Made by a program: the position numbers and the translations under genes
Part shown: in pieces, positions 39,201 to 49,900 of the stretch
Numbering within the stretch: position 1 is the first letter of the stretch
Layout of the letters: each line of letters begins with the position of its first letter
The notes under the pieces: model-generated
The model's input: the letters and a program-made list of their open reading frames with translations, nothing else
What the model was told of the DNA's origin: nothing
Database searches by the model: none
Assembly (NCBI GenBank): GCA_029964075.1
Contig: CM057149.1
Coordinates: forward strand, 17,684,197-17,748,196
Reading direction: 5' to 3'
Source: Patiria pectinifera
Taxonomy: Eukaryota; Echinodermata; Asteroidea; Valvatida; Asterinidae
DNA: 64,000 bases

Positions 39201-42200
39201 TGATTAGGCTTGCGGGTTGACGTATGCGTTGCCGATTATTACGAATGTGCAATCCAATTTGCAGAAAATCGATTGTCTATTGTGACACAGGCTGAACTGA
39301 ACATTCTTTTTCATTTTTTACAATTTAAATTCGCATTTGCTGCATTCAGTTTAAATAAATTATACAGGCCCATACAAATCATGATACAACTTTGATTCAT
39401 TAATTAATTATTCATTAATTAATCAATGTATGCCTTATTGATCATTAATGTGTTTGTTCTTATATACACAAAGGCCTATGTGAAATGTAGGCAAATGAAG
39501 TGTAAAAATGATATATGATATGACCAATGTGAAATCACTCAAAATAATCTTGTAGCCATATTATTGAGAGGTAAAGGGACACATCACGTGTCATGTTACA
39601 TGGGATCTGCACGGGGACTTTTTGAATATTCAAAAAATCAATCATTCAATCAACCATTCCTCAACTGTTACTTTAACACATCAATGAATTCCAATGCTTG
39701 GCCAAGCATACGTTAAATAACATTGCAAGGGAAATCGGCTGCACATTTAGCGAAAAAGGTTGATGATAAATTAAAAGGAAAACAGGATTGCGGATGTGCC
39801 TTCGATTTCGCGCTAAACTGAAATGTCAATACACTAAATGCAGTGCACATTCGGGAAATCGTGTGCTGATTTTTTACGACTGAATGCACTTTCACGGAAA
39901 AAGAATTATCATTTTGTTGAATAGAAACAGAGATTTGGAACGTTCATTCTATTTCGCACGAAAACAAATGCTTCTTTTACAAATTTGTGTACAAATTTTC
40001 CGAAATTGTCCGGGAAAAACCTATAGTTGCCAAGTTGCAGTTGGTTGAAATTGAATGTACAAGTTGCAACTCACCACAAAGTTTGGACCCACGGAAAGTC
40101 GCTGGCAGGCTGCGATCTCCGCCATGCATAATTGTCCCGTCATGTGATCATCCGTGGCTTCGTCACGTACCCCCCATCGCATGTCAATGACCTGGAACTC
40201 CAAGCCATGGTTAAACTTGCAGTAGTCCTTCAGACGCGGGTACGTTTCTCGCATCAGAGCGTTTCGTTCTGTGGATGTGTCTATAAGAACAGATAAAGGG
40301 CCGGGTTATTGTTATTTTGACCATCTCTCAGCCGGGGGGGGGGGATACCGAACTTAATAACGAACACGAGAACTTAATAATCCCATACTGTGTATGGGAG
40401 TTTTAAAACTTAAGATATTGAAAACATGTAACGGAAATATTGACTGGCACATTTAGAAAAAAAAACAGTCCAATATCCCTTTAGTACTGTATCAATCAAC
40501 TGTGTGAAAAAAAGCCTAGAATATTGTTCTATTTCTACATATTCTCTATGTAAATTCAAGTTCTGGTATTCTTACCCATGACGTACCTCAGGGATCCATC
40601 CTTGGGCCATTGCTTTTCATATTATATATTAACGACTTTACAAATTCTTCTAGTGTGCTATCATTTATATTGTTTGCTGATGACTCCAATTTACTTTTTT
40701 TCACATAGTGACATTAATCACCTTGTGCACACAGTTAACAAGGAGCTTAAGTCTGCTGCGAATTGGTTCGCAATCAATGGGGTATCCCTTAATACCGTAA
40801 AATTATCGCTAGGAATATTGGTGTTGTTAATAAGATTAAACATTTCTTTCCCGGACCCAGTCTTGATTCTCTGCAAAATACCCTGGTTGTATCATACATT
40901 AATTATGGGATAATCGCATGGGGAGGTGCCGCTGGCAAATATTTAAACAGACTTCTCCTCTTGCGGAAACGGGCCCTTCGAATAATAAACTTCTCAGATT
41001 TTAATGCACATACAGATCCCCTGTTCTTAAAACATAAAACTTTAAAACTCGATGATATTTATCATTATCAGCTTGGGTCCCTCATGTACAAGGTCGCCAG
41101 TAACAATATACCTTCCTCCATTAAAAGTATTTTTTCACCTCCATTAAAAGTATTTTTTCTCGGAATCTCGAAATTCATTCTTACTTTACTCGTCAAGCCT
41201 CTAATTTTCACATTCCATACACCCGTACTAGTACTTCTTTTGCCAGTAAAACGGTTAAACACGAGGGACCCATGCTTTGGAATTCAGTTCCTGATAAACA
41301 AAAAGCCTCTAAAAACATTTCGACCTTTAAACGTATTTACAAATCTATTTTGTTAGAAGCTTATAGCTGAATCTCTGCGATGCAATTGTTCATTTAAATC
41401 CAGTTAGCGAGCCTACATTGTATATAGCCCATGCCCTTAGGTACTTGTCTGTTTTTGTTTGTTCACATCTGTAAGTTAAACTTAGCTTTTGTAAGCACAT
41501 GTGCACTGAGCCCTGTTGGTATTTTTGTCTCCCAATCTCATGCCCTCTCTTGTATCTTCTTTCTGTAGGCTCAATGCACGTGTTTGCTTTATTGCTTACA
41601 AGCTTTGCTTCTTAATGGATCCCTCTGCAGTATCACTTGTTCGTTAATTGCATCTTTATATATCCATTTATTTATTTATTAATATGTTACTTTCTATGAT
41701 TAACTTTTGTTGGATTAATACTGTGGAAATAAATAAACCTGAACCTGAAACCTGAACCTGTTCATGCATGCGCACCGGACTAAGTGTCAATCTTAGAAAA
41801 ATTTAGACTAGCACCAGTCCAGTCATTAGCTTCAAATTGAAATCACTTGGCTTCACTCTCAGGTGCAAAATGTTGCAGAAACATTTCCTTTAAAATTTGA
41901 ATTGAGACCTCAAACTTGGCTGGTGAAATACTGAGGACCTTGTCTTTGCCCCATGAACATTTTGGAGCATTTTTGTTCGGGTAACGTGTCAGTAAAGTTG
42001 GTGTGAACTTGTTTGCATGTTTATCTGCACTCAAGGTCCCAGTGCGGCTAGATAGGTGCATACACAAGGAAAGTTTTTAGTAATAAAAATAGATTCGAGA
42101 AAGAAAAACGTTTCCTTCCCCACAACAATCACCCCCTTTTATGAGACCTTTTCAGCGAATTAATAAATACTTCCCCAATTTTTCATGAAGGCCCTTTTAA

Positions 42201-43473
42201 TGTTGTCAGTTTCGATCAGCGGTGTTTAGTACTTTTGTAATTTTTTATTCTGTAAATCTTTAATAACTATGTAAAAAGAATCGATCCAAATAGCCGCGCA
42301 TCGTAGTGAAAATCAAGGGTCTACATGAAATGACGGTAATGGAAATTGTACTAAGATCCAGCTATTACAACTACAACCTAAACAATTCCTAATATTGACG
42401 GGTCTCCATTAGTGAAAATCAGGCGTTCACGTGTGCAGAGGTACACTACAACGAGCTGACATATCCTAGCAGGCGAATTTTGTGACCCTGCGCATGCGCG
42501 CCAGCCAATCTGAGCCACTTTTAGAAATTTTATTGACGTCATTTAGAGCGGAGTTGCGGCCGAAGCTGTTGATGGTCTATCGGTGACCAAAAAAAAACAC
42601 CTGCTGGATCAGCCGTGAGAATTACTTATAACGCTCCTAGACGGCTTTATAAACCAACTTACAAGACAATTAGCGTCCGGTATGACTGTGTGACTGTCTT
42701 ACTCATCGACTGACTCTTTTGACTTAGCCTTGCGATTGGCTTGGGCAGAGGGCCGGGCAGCGCTATTGTATAGGATTATATGGGCTAAATCCAACCCAGT
42801 GTGTACACCAGATGCGTGAACAATACTTTAAAGTAAATAGCCATTTTTAGTCACTTGAATAGAATTTTGTGTGCACTGTGACCAGCTTTGCAGTCTTGCC
42901 TTGCCATGATCATTCAAACCTACTCCTATCCTTTCTGAATTATGAAATGGCGCGCAAGAAAAGTCATATAGCAAAGACACGAAAAAGGGGCTATAAAATC
43001 AGATCGTAAACACGAATGCTTGTATTATTTAGGGCCAATTAAGATTACCTTAAGCCTACTTTTTTAATATCTCTGTTTGTGTCTCCTCCCATAAAAAAAA
43101 CTGTGGCGCGAAGTGATGACGTGCCGACATTTAAACTATTGGCTGACCCTATGGGAAAAGCAAAAATCTGACTGTATAGGCGTATTACTAGACTACTACG
43201 TGCACAGGAAAGCCTTTATGTTTGTGTAGCCCCATCAGTTGGGAACGGCGTACATCAACGTAGCCAACTTGATGAATTTGAATATCGAGGATCCGTAATG
43301 CTCACATGTCTCCAGTCATACAAATGAAAGTGTTTACCTGTAAAGGTTGAACTGGTGAATATCCGGACGACCTTGGAGCGTTGCCTTGGTAACTGGACGC
43401 TTAAATCACCAAATAACACAACTCGCTCTGCATCTGCACTGTTGCTCGCATCTTTACCGAGGGCCGGCGCCAT
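33247..43473 (-). CDS. NWD1-like: NACHT-WD40 protein, NWD1-like, copy B
   Basis: Exons in coding order are 43473-43338, 40280-40075, 38657-38309, 38085-35371, 35228-34790 and 34639-33247, about 1745 aa, with exon phases identical to copy A. Domain order is the same: DUF4062-like N-terminus (starts MAPALGKDASNSADAERVV), NACHT with an intact GESGSGKTS and LVIFLDSLDQL, winged-helix region, then WD40 repeats with the charged insert. The tail before KSKTCQVL is the most diverged of the three (MKMPPTMSGEQKRVTERQ). It is a tandem copy of A and head-to-head with C. Intron 2 has been enlarged by a 1.0 kb inverted-repeat element (39016-40021). Intron 1 carries an antisense non-LTR retrotransposon remnant and lacks the sense-oriented one shared by A and C. 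The reading frame is fully open, so it is probably functional. Confidence 0.93.
39016..40021. mobile_element. 1.0 kb TATA-flanked inverted-repeat element in copy B intron 2
   Basis: The termini GGTTTTCCCGGACAATTTC and its near-exact reverse complement are flanked on both sides by TATA (39012-39015, 40022-40025). Introns 2 of copies A and C lack it, and the flanking intron sequence is continuous there. No transposase frame is present, so it is non-autonomous. Confidence 0.75.
40540..41760 (+). mobile_element. Non-LTR retrotransposon (CR1/L2-like) remnant in copy B intron 1
   Basis: Plus-strand fragments read THDVPQGSILGPLLFILYIND and FADDSNL, the reverse-transcriptase palm motifs, then INYGIIAWGGA and RKRALRIINFSD from the C-terminus. 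Frameshifts break the frame. The 3' end carries a short CCTGAAC repeat (41735-41760), typical of this group. It lies antisense to copy B. Confidence 0.8.
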
Positions 43474-44064
43474 GTTGGGGCGTATAATTATGGACAGGCC
43501 AGACCAGAGATTATCATCGAAAGGACGAGGTGTTTTGAGAGCAACTGTTGCAAAGCCATTCTAACCAGGCCTACATTCGGCCACGTAGTGTCAGTGGGCT
43601 TGTGATGATGTAGATATTCAATGTACACTCGCGATGAATATCCTTCTTTCTGCATAGTGAGTCGGTATTTCTAGTGTCGACCACACAAATTGTATTGGCA
43701 ACTCCAATGTAGCCAGTCATGCAGAGAAGTTGATAGCGCGATATTGCAAACACGGTCCTGGTGTTAGTGCCATTGTTAACAACAAAAATGATTTGACTTT
43801 CACCCTTTTATACTCAAGGCTACAAATGGCAAGGTTAAGTAGATTTGAGTGGGTCCTTCATGCATTCGACTTTTCGTGAGGTCAAATGAAATAATTGTTT
43901 TTATAGCTCAATTTTTACAGTAATTGTTTCATTCCCACCTGCTGGTTTTGTTTATAAACATTACGTTTCTATAGATAGAGCCATCTGCATGCTACGCGCA
44001 GGGTCAAAACAAATTCCATGGTCCAAACTAAACAGAGGACTTGGTAAAGTTTATGCCAGGTGCA

Positions 44065-44105
44065 GTTCCCATGGAACCGAGTGTTGCTTATTGCTGCTAG
44101 GCAAC
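44065..44105. promoter_or_regulatory. Paired X-box-like (RFX) motifs upstream of copy B
   Basis: GTTCCCATGGAAC (44065-44077) is palindromic and GCTGCTAGGCAAC (44093-44105) matches the second box of copy A except at one base. They are about 590-630 bp from the copy B ATG. Confidence 0.42.
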
Positions 44106-45005
44106 TGTGGATGTGTTCCTGCACGTGTAGCGGTATATTTTGATCGTGATAAGTCGGTTCAGGCTTGTACGGGGCATCAGTCTTTACAGAAGGCACAGAG
44201 GGCGCACTAGTCAAACCTAAATTTCCCCAAATCAGGCAGTTGTTGCAAATCCGATACCGATAGAAGGGGGGGGGGGTAGGGGATTCGTTCTTTTTCCTCA
44301 TCACTTGATCACATTTTGTCATATTTTTTACATCCGTACGGTGAAGGGAATTAGAATTGATTACAAACTAGTCATGCACATTCATTTTCAAGTTTAAATG
44401 TGTGACTGTGTTAGTGACTAATGACTTTCCAATCCCGGTAAATACCGTTATATCGTTTTACCGTTTTGGATTTCCTCAAAAACGAAAACAGTTAACGAAT
44501 CATTTACCTTTTACAGTTTTTGTAAAACGGTCAAAGTCAAACGGTATTAAGATTATTCGATTAAGATTATTAACGGTTATTCCGTTTTATCGGATTAGTG
44601 AAATTCATTACAGCATAACGATCAATGATTTTTGTTTTACAGTTTTACACAAATAACTTTGTAAAACAGCAAAACGGTCAGAGTTGAATACAAAGTGTGT
44701 TTTTTTAATTTCAGTGTCATACTCAGCCTCGTTACCAGTCTATGGTGCATTTTGTGGGGGTGGGAAAGGAGGGGGCGGGTCAGGGGACCATGCCGTGCAC
44801 AAAAGAGACTGTTAGGTAGTTATATCGGCATAATTGCATGGGGTGATTCCTTGGAGTGACCCTGACCCCCATCTACTGCTATTCAGTTGGTGGGGCTTAA
44901 ATTTAGAGGTGCATGCAAAAAGGCGTTGGGAAATTTCAAGGAAGAAATTTCAAAATGGATATAGGATAGTAACAAAAGATGAAGATCTTCGAAGTAGCAG
45001 ATATG

Positions 45006-45538
45006 TTAAAAGGACACTATAGGTCCTGAAATCCCGAAAAATTCATGTTTTGGATTGTTTATACTATTTCAAACATCTGGTTGAAAGGAAAACCAACCTA
45101 ATATCTTACCGTTCCCGAGAAAAGATGAAAAAACCGGTTGTTTACATCGGACACGACGTAGTACAAATACATTTTTCCTTTCGTTTTAATGTCGATGGTG
45201 TGTGTCTATTACAGCACCTACCGTGCTCGCGGACAGCGGTGACCAAACACTAATGCACAAAATGCGATTTCTTTCACGTCCACAAAAGGCGACCACATTA
45301 CGGATGAATCAAAGCTAGTGACCCAAACAGCTCGACTTCTTGGGGTCGCAAAAGTGGACCCCGAAATTCGTTCTCGCACACACAAAACAGGAATAGCACA
45401 CAAGCGCCCAGTTTTTAAAGGATAGTTGTGTGGATGTTTATATCCTACTCTTAAATTGTCTTTACTGATTAACATCATTTCGTTCAAAGCGCGTTTTGTA
45501 GCCCAATTTAGCTGTTCCAGGACGCAGTAACTCTTTAA
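45006..45538. mobile_element. TTAA-bounded inverted-repeat element, second copy
   Basis: It aligns along its whole length with 11002-11513 (shared TTTTGGATTGTTTA near the left, and GGGGTCGCAAAAGTGGACCC in the middle). It lies in the divergent region between copies B and C, where it could carry or separate promoter elements. Confidence 0.6.
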
Positions 45539-46004
45539 TAGCTATTCGCAAATTCTGTCGTGGGAAAAAAAAACATCAGGGGTGCAGTGAACTAATTCAA
45601 GTGAGAATTTCTACGCGAGCTCATTAGCATAAAAAGGTCCCCCCCACAATTTCTTTTGAAAACGGAGACCGTTTGGCTTTAAAAACGGTGGAATTGTGTA
45701 AATATGGCCAAGAATCAACTCCTTGCTTTTTGGGGCTTCCGTCTGAGGGCAGACTTGATAAATTACGGTTGAAAAATGGGTCCTATATTTGCCTGAGAAA
45801 GTGGAAGGATGCCAATTGTAAAATGGCTATATGCAGGCTTGGGAACTATCACTTTTCGGGAGGTGATTTTGTTTTGGTTTGAGTATTTAACAATTTAATT
45901 GGCTAGTCTACCCAAAATTGAAAATATTTTTTCCATACCACACGCTGTTTAGTACACATAGAATTATGCTGGAGGGCCCTGCAATAGTATAATGTTTAAA
46001 ACTA

Positions 46005-46075
46005 CATGCTGTAGTGCCATGGATACTACATTGGATTACAAATCCGATGGTGCGAGTTCGATTCCCATTGGATGA
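46005..46075 (+). tRNA. tRNA-like sequence with anticodon-loop ACA, likely pseudogene
   Basis: TTGGA/TCCGA form a five-pair stem around the seven-base loop TTACAAA, which puts ACA at the anticodon. The B-box GAGTTCGATTCCC follows. I could not form a convincing acceptor stem, so it is probably a SINE head or pseudogene between copies B and C. Confidence 0.3.
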
Positions 46076-46370
46076 TTTTTGTGGTTTGGAGGAATTTTTT
46101 TTTGAAGGGAAAATAAAGTCCGACTCGCAACACAACGGACTTCGAAATACGCCCGTATGCATGTGTACATTAAAAAAAAAGGCGTACGGAAAAATATAGC
46201 GCTCCCTGTCTACCAACATTTCATGAATTGTTTGAACAATTATTATTCCGAGATTTTGTAAGGTAATATCTCTGAATACACAGGCTTGAGTTCTGTGCAG
46301 GCTCGGCTCCCGGTGAGACCATGCACCCACGCATGAATCCTAATAGCAATGGCCATGAGCAAACATCCGC

Positions 46371-46411
46371 GTTGCCTAGTAGCCACAAGCAATATTTAGT
46401 GTCATGGCAAC
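46371..46411. promoter_or_regulatory. Paired X-box-like (RFX) motifs upstream of copy C
   Basis: GTTGCCTAGTAGCC (46371-46384) and GTGTCATGGCAAC (46399-46411) are the reverse-orientation counterparts of the boxes at copies A and B. They are about 565-605 bp before the copy C ATG. Confidence 0.42.
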
Positions 46412-46976
46412 TGCACATGTGCGTAAACTTCACCAAGTCCTTTGTTCAGTTTGGACTGTTGTTGTTTGTTTCGACCCTGCGCGTTGCACGTGGATCCAAG
46501 AACGGGATTTCATATTATAATGTTAGTAGGTGGAAAGAATCAATTATTATAATTACAATTACTGTACAGGTCGAGCTATAAACAAAAACTAAATAGACAT
46601 GAGGAATAACCGAGCGCCCGAAGGACCCATTCAAATTTACTTGACATTATCAACCTTATCATTGTCAGGGTCGAAGTCAATCGATTTTGTTGTTGACAAT
46701 GGCACTAACATCAGGACTGTGTTCGCAATATCGCGCTAACATACCACTTCTCTACATGACTTGCTCAATTGGAGTCGCCAATACAATATCTGCGTCGTCG
46801 GTACTAGAAATACTTCATTCACTCTGTTGAAAAGAAGGATCTTCATCACAAGTGTCATCATCGCAAGCCAGGCACGTGGCTCAATGTAGTTTGAATAGCT
46901 TTGGTCTTTGTGGACCACACTAGCTCTCAAAACACCTCATCCTTTTGATAATTTCTGGTCTGTCTACGCCCCCAAC

Positions 46977-49900
46977 ATGGCGCCGGCCCCCAGTAAAGCG
47001 AGCAACACTGCAGACGCAGAGCGAGTTGTATTATTTGGCGATTTGAGCGTCCAGTTGCCAAAGCAACGCTCCAAAGTCGTCCGGATATTCACCAGTTCAA
47101 CTTTTACAGGTAAGCACTCTCAATCTATTGGATAATGCTCATGTGAAAACTAAGTGCAGGACTCGGAGTCTCCCCACAGTGAGATAATGATATTCCTCCA
47201 GTGGCTTGGGCAGAAAGTGAACTTCGAGTTTGCAGTGTATCAGAAAGTTAATATTATGCAAACATAGGGAACGGGGGACAAGTCCCCCCCCCCCCTTCAA
47301 CTTTTTAAAGTGGGAATATCATATCGTTTGTCACCCCCCTCCCCCCCCCCCCACACACACACCCTTTTTTTTGTCCCCGAATGAATATTGTAGCCTACAT
47401 ATTGATTCAATTACTCCAAGTACAGTCCTTACCCCACTTACAGTCCTGAAGAACTTGATGATTTGACATTGCAATTGGTTGGGCATATAGTAATCGTAAT
47501 GCGCCTATCAAATGTCCCCCCCCCCCCCGCAGCCCCAGGTCCGATGTCGGGATTTGGTCACGTTTTTCATGCCCCAGGGTGGGGATTTTGGTCACTCAAA
47601 TTACATTGTTACCATTGGCGTACACCATGGAAATGCATTTACCAGTGCGCCCCACGTATGTATGTCGGGGCATGGTCGGGGATTGCAACTTAAATTTTGC
47701 CCGAGGGGTGGGGATTTTGTCACTTGAAAAGTGACAATCCCCACGTCTTGGGTGGGGCTGCCCGGGGGGGGGGAACAATTAATAGGCGCATAAGACTCCA
47801 TCTGAAATGCAAAGCCATCTTGACAACCCTTGCCGAGTGGGTTCAGAACAATCACATGAGACTCAATGCTGATAAATGTGCTTCCATAGCGCGCAGGTTA
47901 CATTTGCAAGGGAACCCAGCTACCACTAACAATTAACGACACTCCACTCCAGTTAGTCGTTGCAGTAAAGATTCTGGGACTGCAAATAACTAAAGACTTG
48001 AAATGGGACACTCACGTCAAATCTATCCTAATGAAAGCCAATGACCGGATTCACATGATAGGGACATTGAAACATTTGAATATGCCTTTACAAGCAGGAC
48101 CTGGTTACAACCTATTCATGTTCATGTTAGACCCATAGCTGAACATTTCGCTCCTATATGGCATTCTGGGCTAACTGATTGAGAAAGCTAGATGCTTGAG
48201 AAAATTAAACGCAGAGCCTGTAGATCATGATGGGCAAAACAAAATACACAAGCTATACACTAAAAAAAACACGAACCCAGACTGAAGTAATATTAGACCA
48301 ATTAAATGACTGAATAATACTTAAAACTAAATTTTAGTTGCTTTTACGTTGATATTTGTGATTAAATCATTGCTATGACGTCAAACTAATTGTTAAAAGT
48401 GTGGATTCGGACCTATGAATCTGTTACGCTGGTCAAAAAGTGTGGATTCGGAACAAAGAATCTTTAGTAAATTGTGGATTCGGAATTACGAATCCACACT
48501 TTGAACACGTCGGACAATTGTTCTCCATAATGAGCATTTAAATAGGACCGTATGCGTGAAAACTTTCCTTCCGAAATTACCAATGCATCTTCACTGTCAG
48601 ATTCTCCGTCGTCACTGCAAAGCCTACTTCGAGTCAGAAAGAAATCATCGTCTGAACATCCATATGTCGACGGAAGGAGCCGGGGAAAATGTTGCAACCT
48701 GACACCACTTTTTTTTCATATATCATCTCAATGAAGGTCATTCATTGCAAAAATAATGATAAGAAATGAATCTGGGACTGAGAAATACTTCCAATTTCGT
48801 TACGAAATACTTAAAACATTTTCTTGACTCTCCATAGACTTTGTACACAATCGCGGAAGTGGCGTCAGGTTGCAACATTTTTCCCAAGTCTTTTCATCTC
48901 CACTCACTGTTAATGCCAATACTTCTGTTGACACAATGGTTTTAGTCGAAGAATACACTCGCAAGTGTGGATTCTTAGTTTACGAATTCACTCGGCGCTT
49001 CGCGCCTCCTGAATTCTTAGATTACGAATCCACACTTTCTCGTGTATTCTCCTTAACTTAAAAAACATAAAATGTTAAAAATGAATTATACTTAATTTAT
49101 TTAGTTTCATCCACACGAAGAAAATGAGTAAAAATTAAGACAAAATCATTTAAAATTGAGTTAATGATACATAAACTATTTGGTTAATATTACTCAAAAA
49201 ACAGATTCCTCACGTGCACTTAATTCATTTCAGTACTAAATACTTAAATCCATAACTTGTAGATGGAACGTGAGGTATTTACGTCATAAAAACACAACAA
49301 AGCTAAGTAAAGCCAATATCGATAAAAGAGTCATTAATTATACGTAAGATTTGATTAGCAAGTTTGAGTAATAAACACGTAAATCACAGAAAGTGGGTAT
49401 AACTTGAAGTGTTTAAGTCTTCAATGATAAATTCAAAGTTCAATAAAAATTGGTTTAATATTAGGTTGTATGTATTTGACATTAGATTGCTTTTCGTGCG
49501 AACATAATATATAGGGTTTTTTCGGGGGGGGGGGGGTTGTATTTACGTCCAACCAACCAGCAGGAGTAGTACGATGAGTTCTGAGTGTTATGGAGATAAT
49601 ATTAAATGGCATTGTGCGGCCATCGTATCCCTGTTGTAAATCGAGCACTTCAGTGAATGCGCGCGGAGTCTTGTCTTTAGAACATTAACAGTGAGTAAAT
49701 GCAAACAGTGCACATGTGCTTTCACTAGTGCTGTCGATATTGAATATGAAAATTCAACTTGGAACTTCGTTAAATAATGTGTACCGAGATTACGTTGTGA
49801 TAAGTGAGGATACCCTGAAGTATGTAGCAATACTAGCAGATAATTCCATCATTTTATTCATTACTAGATTCCCTTTGTATGTGAGTTGCAATTAGTCTGA

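Larger units (their letters stand above)
43474..46976. other. Divergent intergenic region between copies B and C
   Basis: The outer parts are inverted copies of each other. About 43474-44116 corresponds to 46976-46340, including the AATGGCACTAACA-type motif near 46700 and its partner near 43765. This is the shared 5' flank of the gene family. The middle (about 44120-46340) is not shared. It holds an AT-rich stretch with repeated CGTTTTACCGTTTT-like words (44440-44690), a TTAA-flanked element (45006-45538) and a tRNA-like sequence (46005-46075). I see no further coding exon. Confidence 0.6.

Noticed and set aside
20761..43473. Copies A and B as two haplotypes wrongly joined in assembly
   Set aside because: Divergence is spread through coding and flanking DNA, each copy has private insertions, and a relic copy lies between them, so real tandem paralogues are more likely; long-read depth would settle it.
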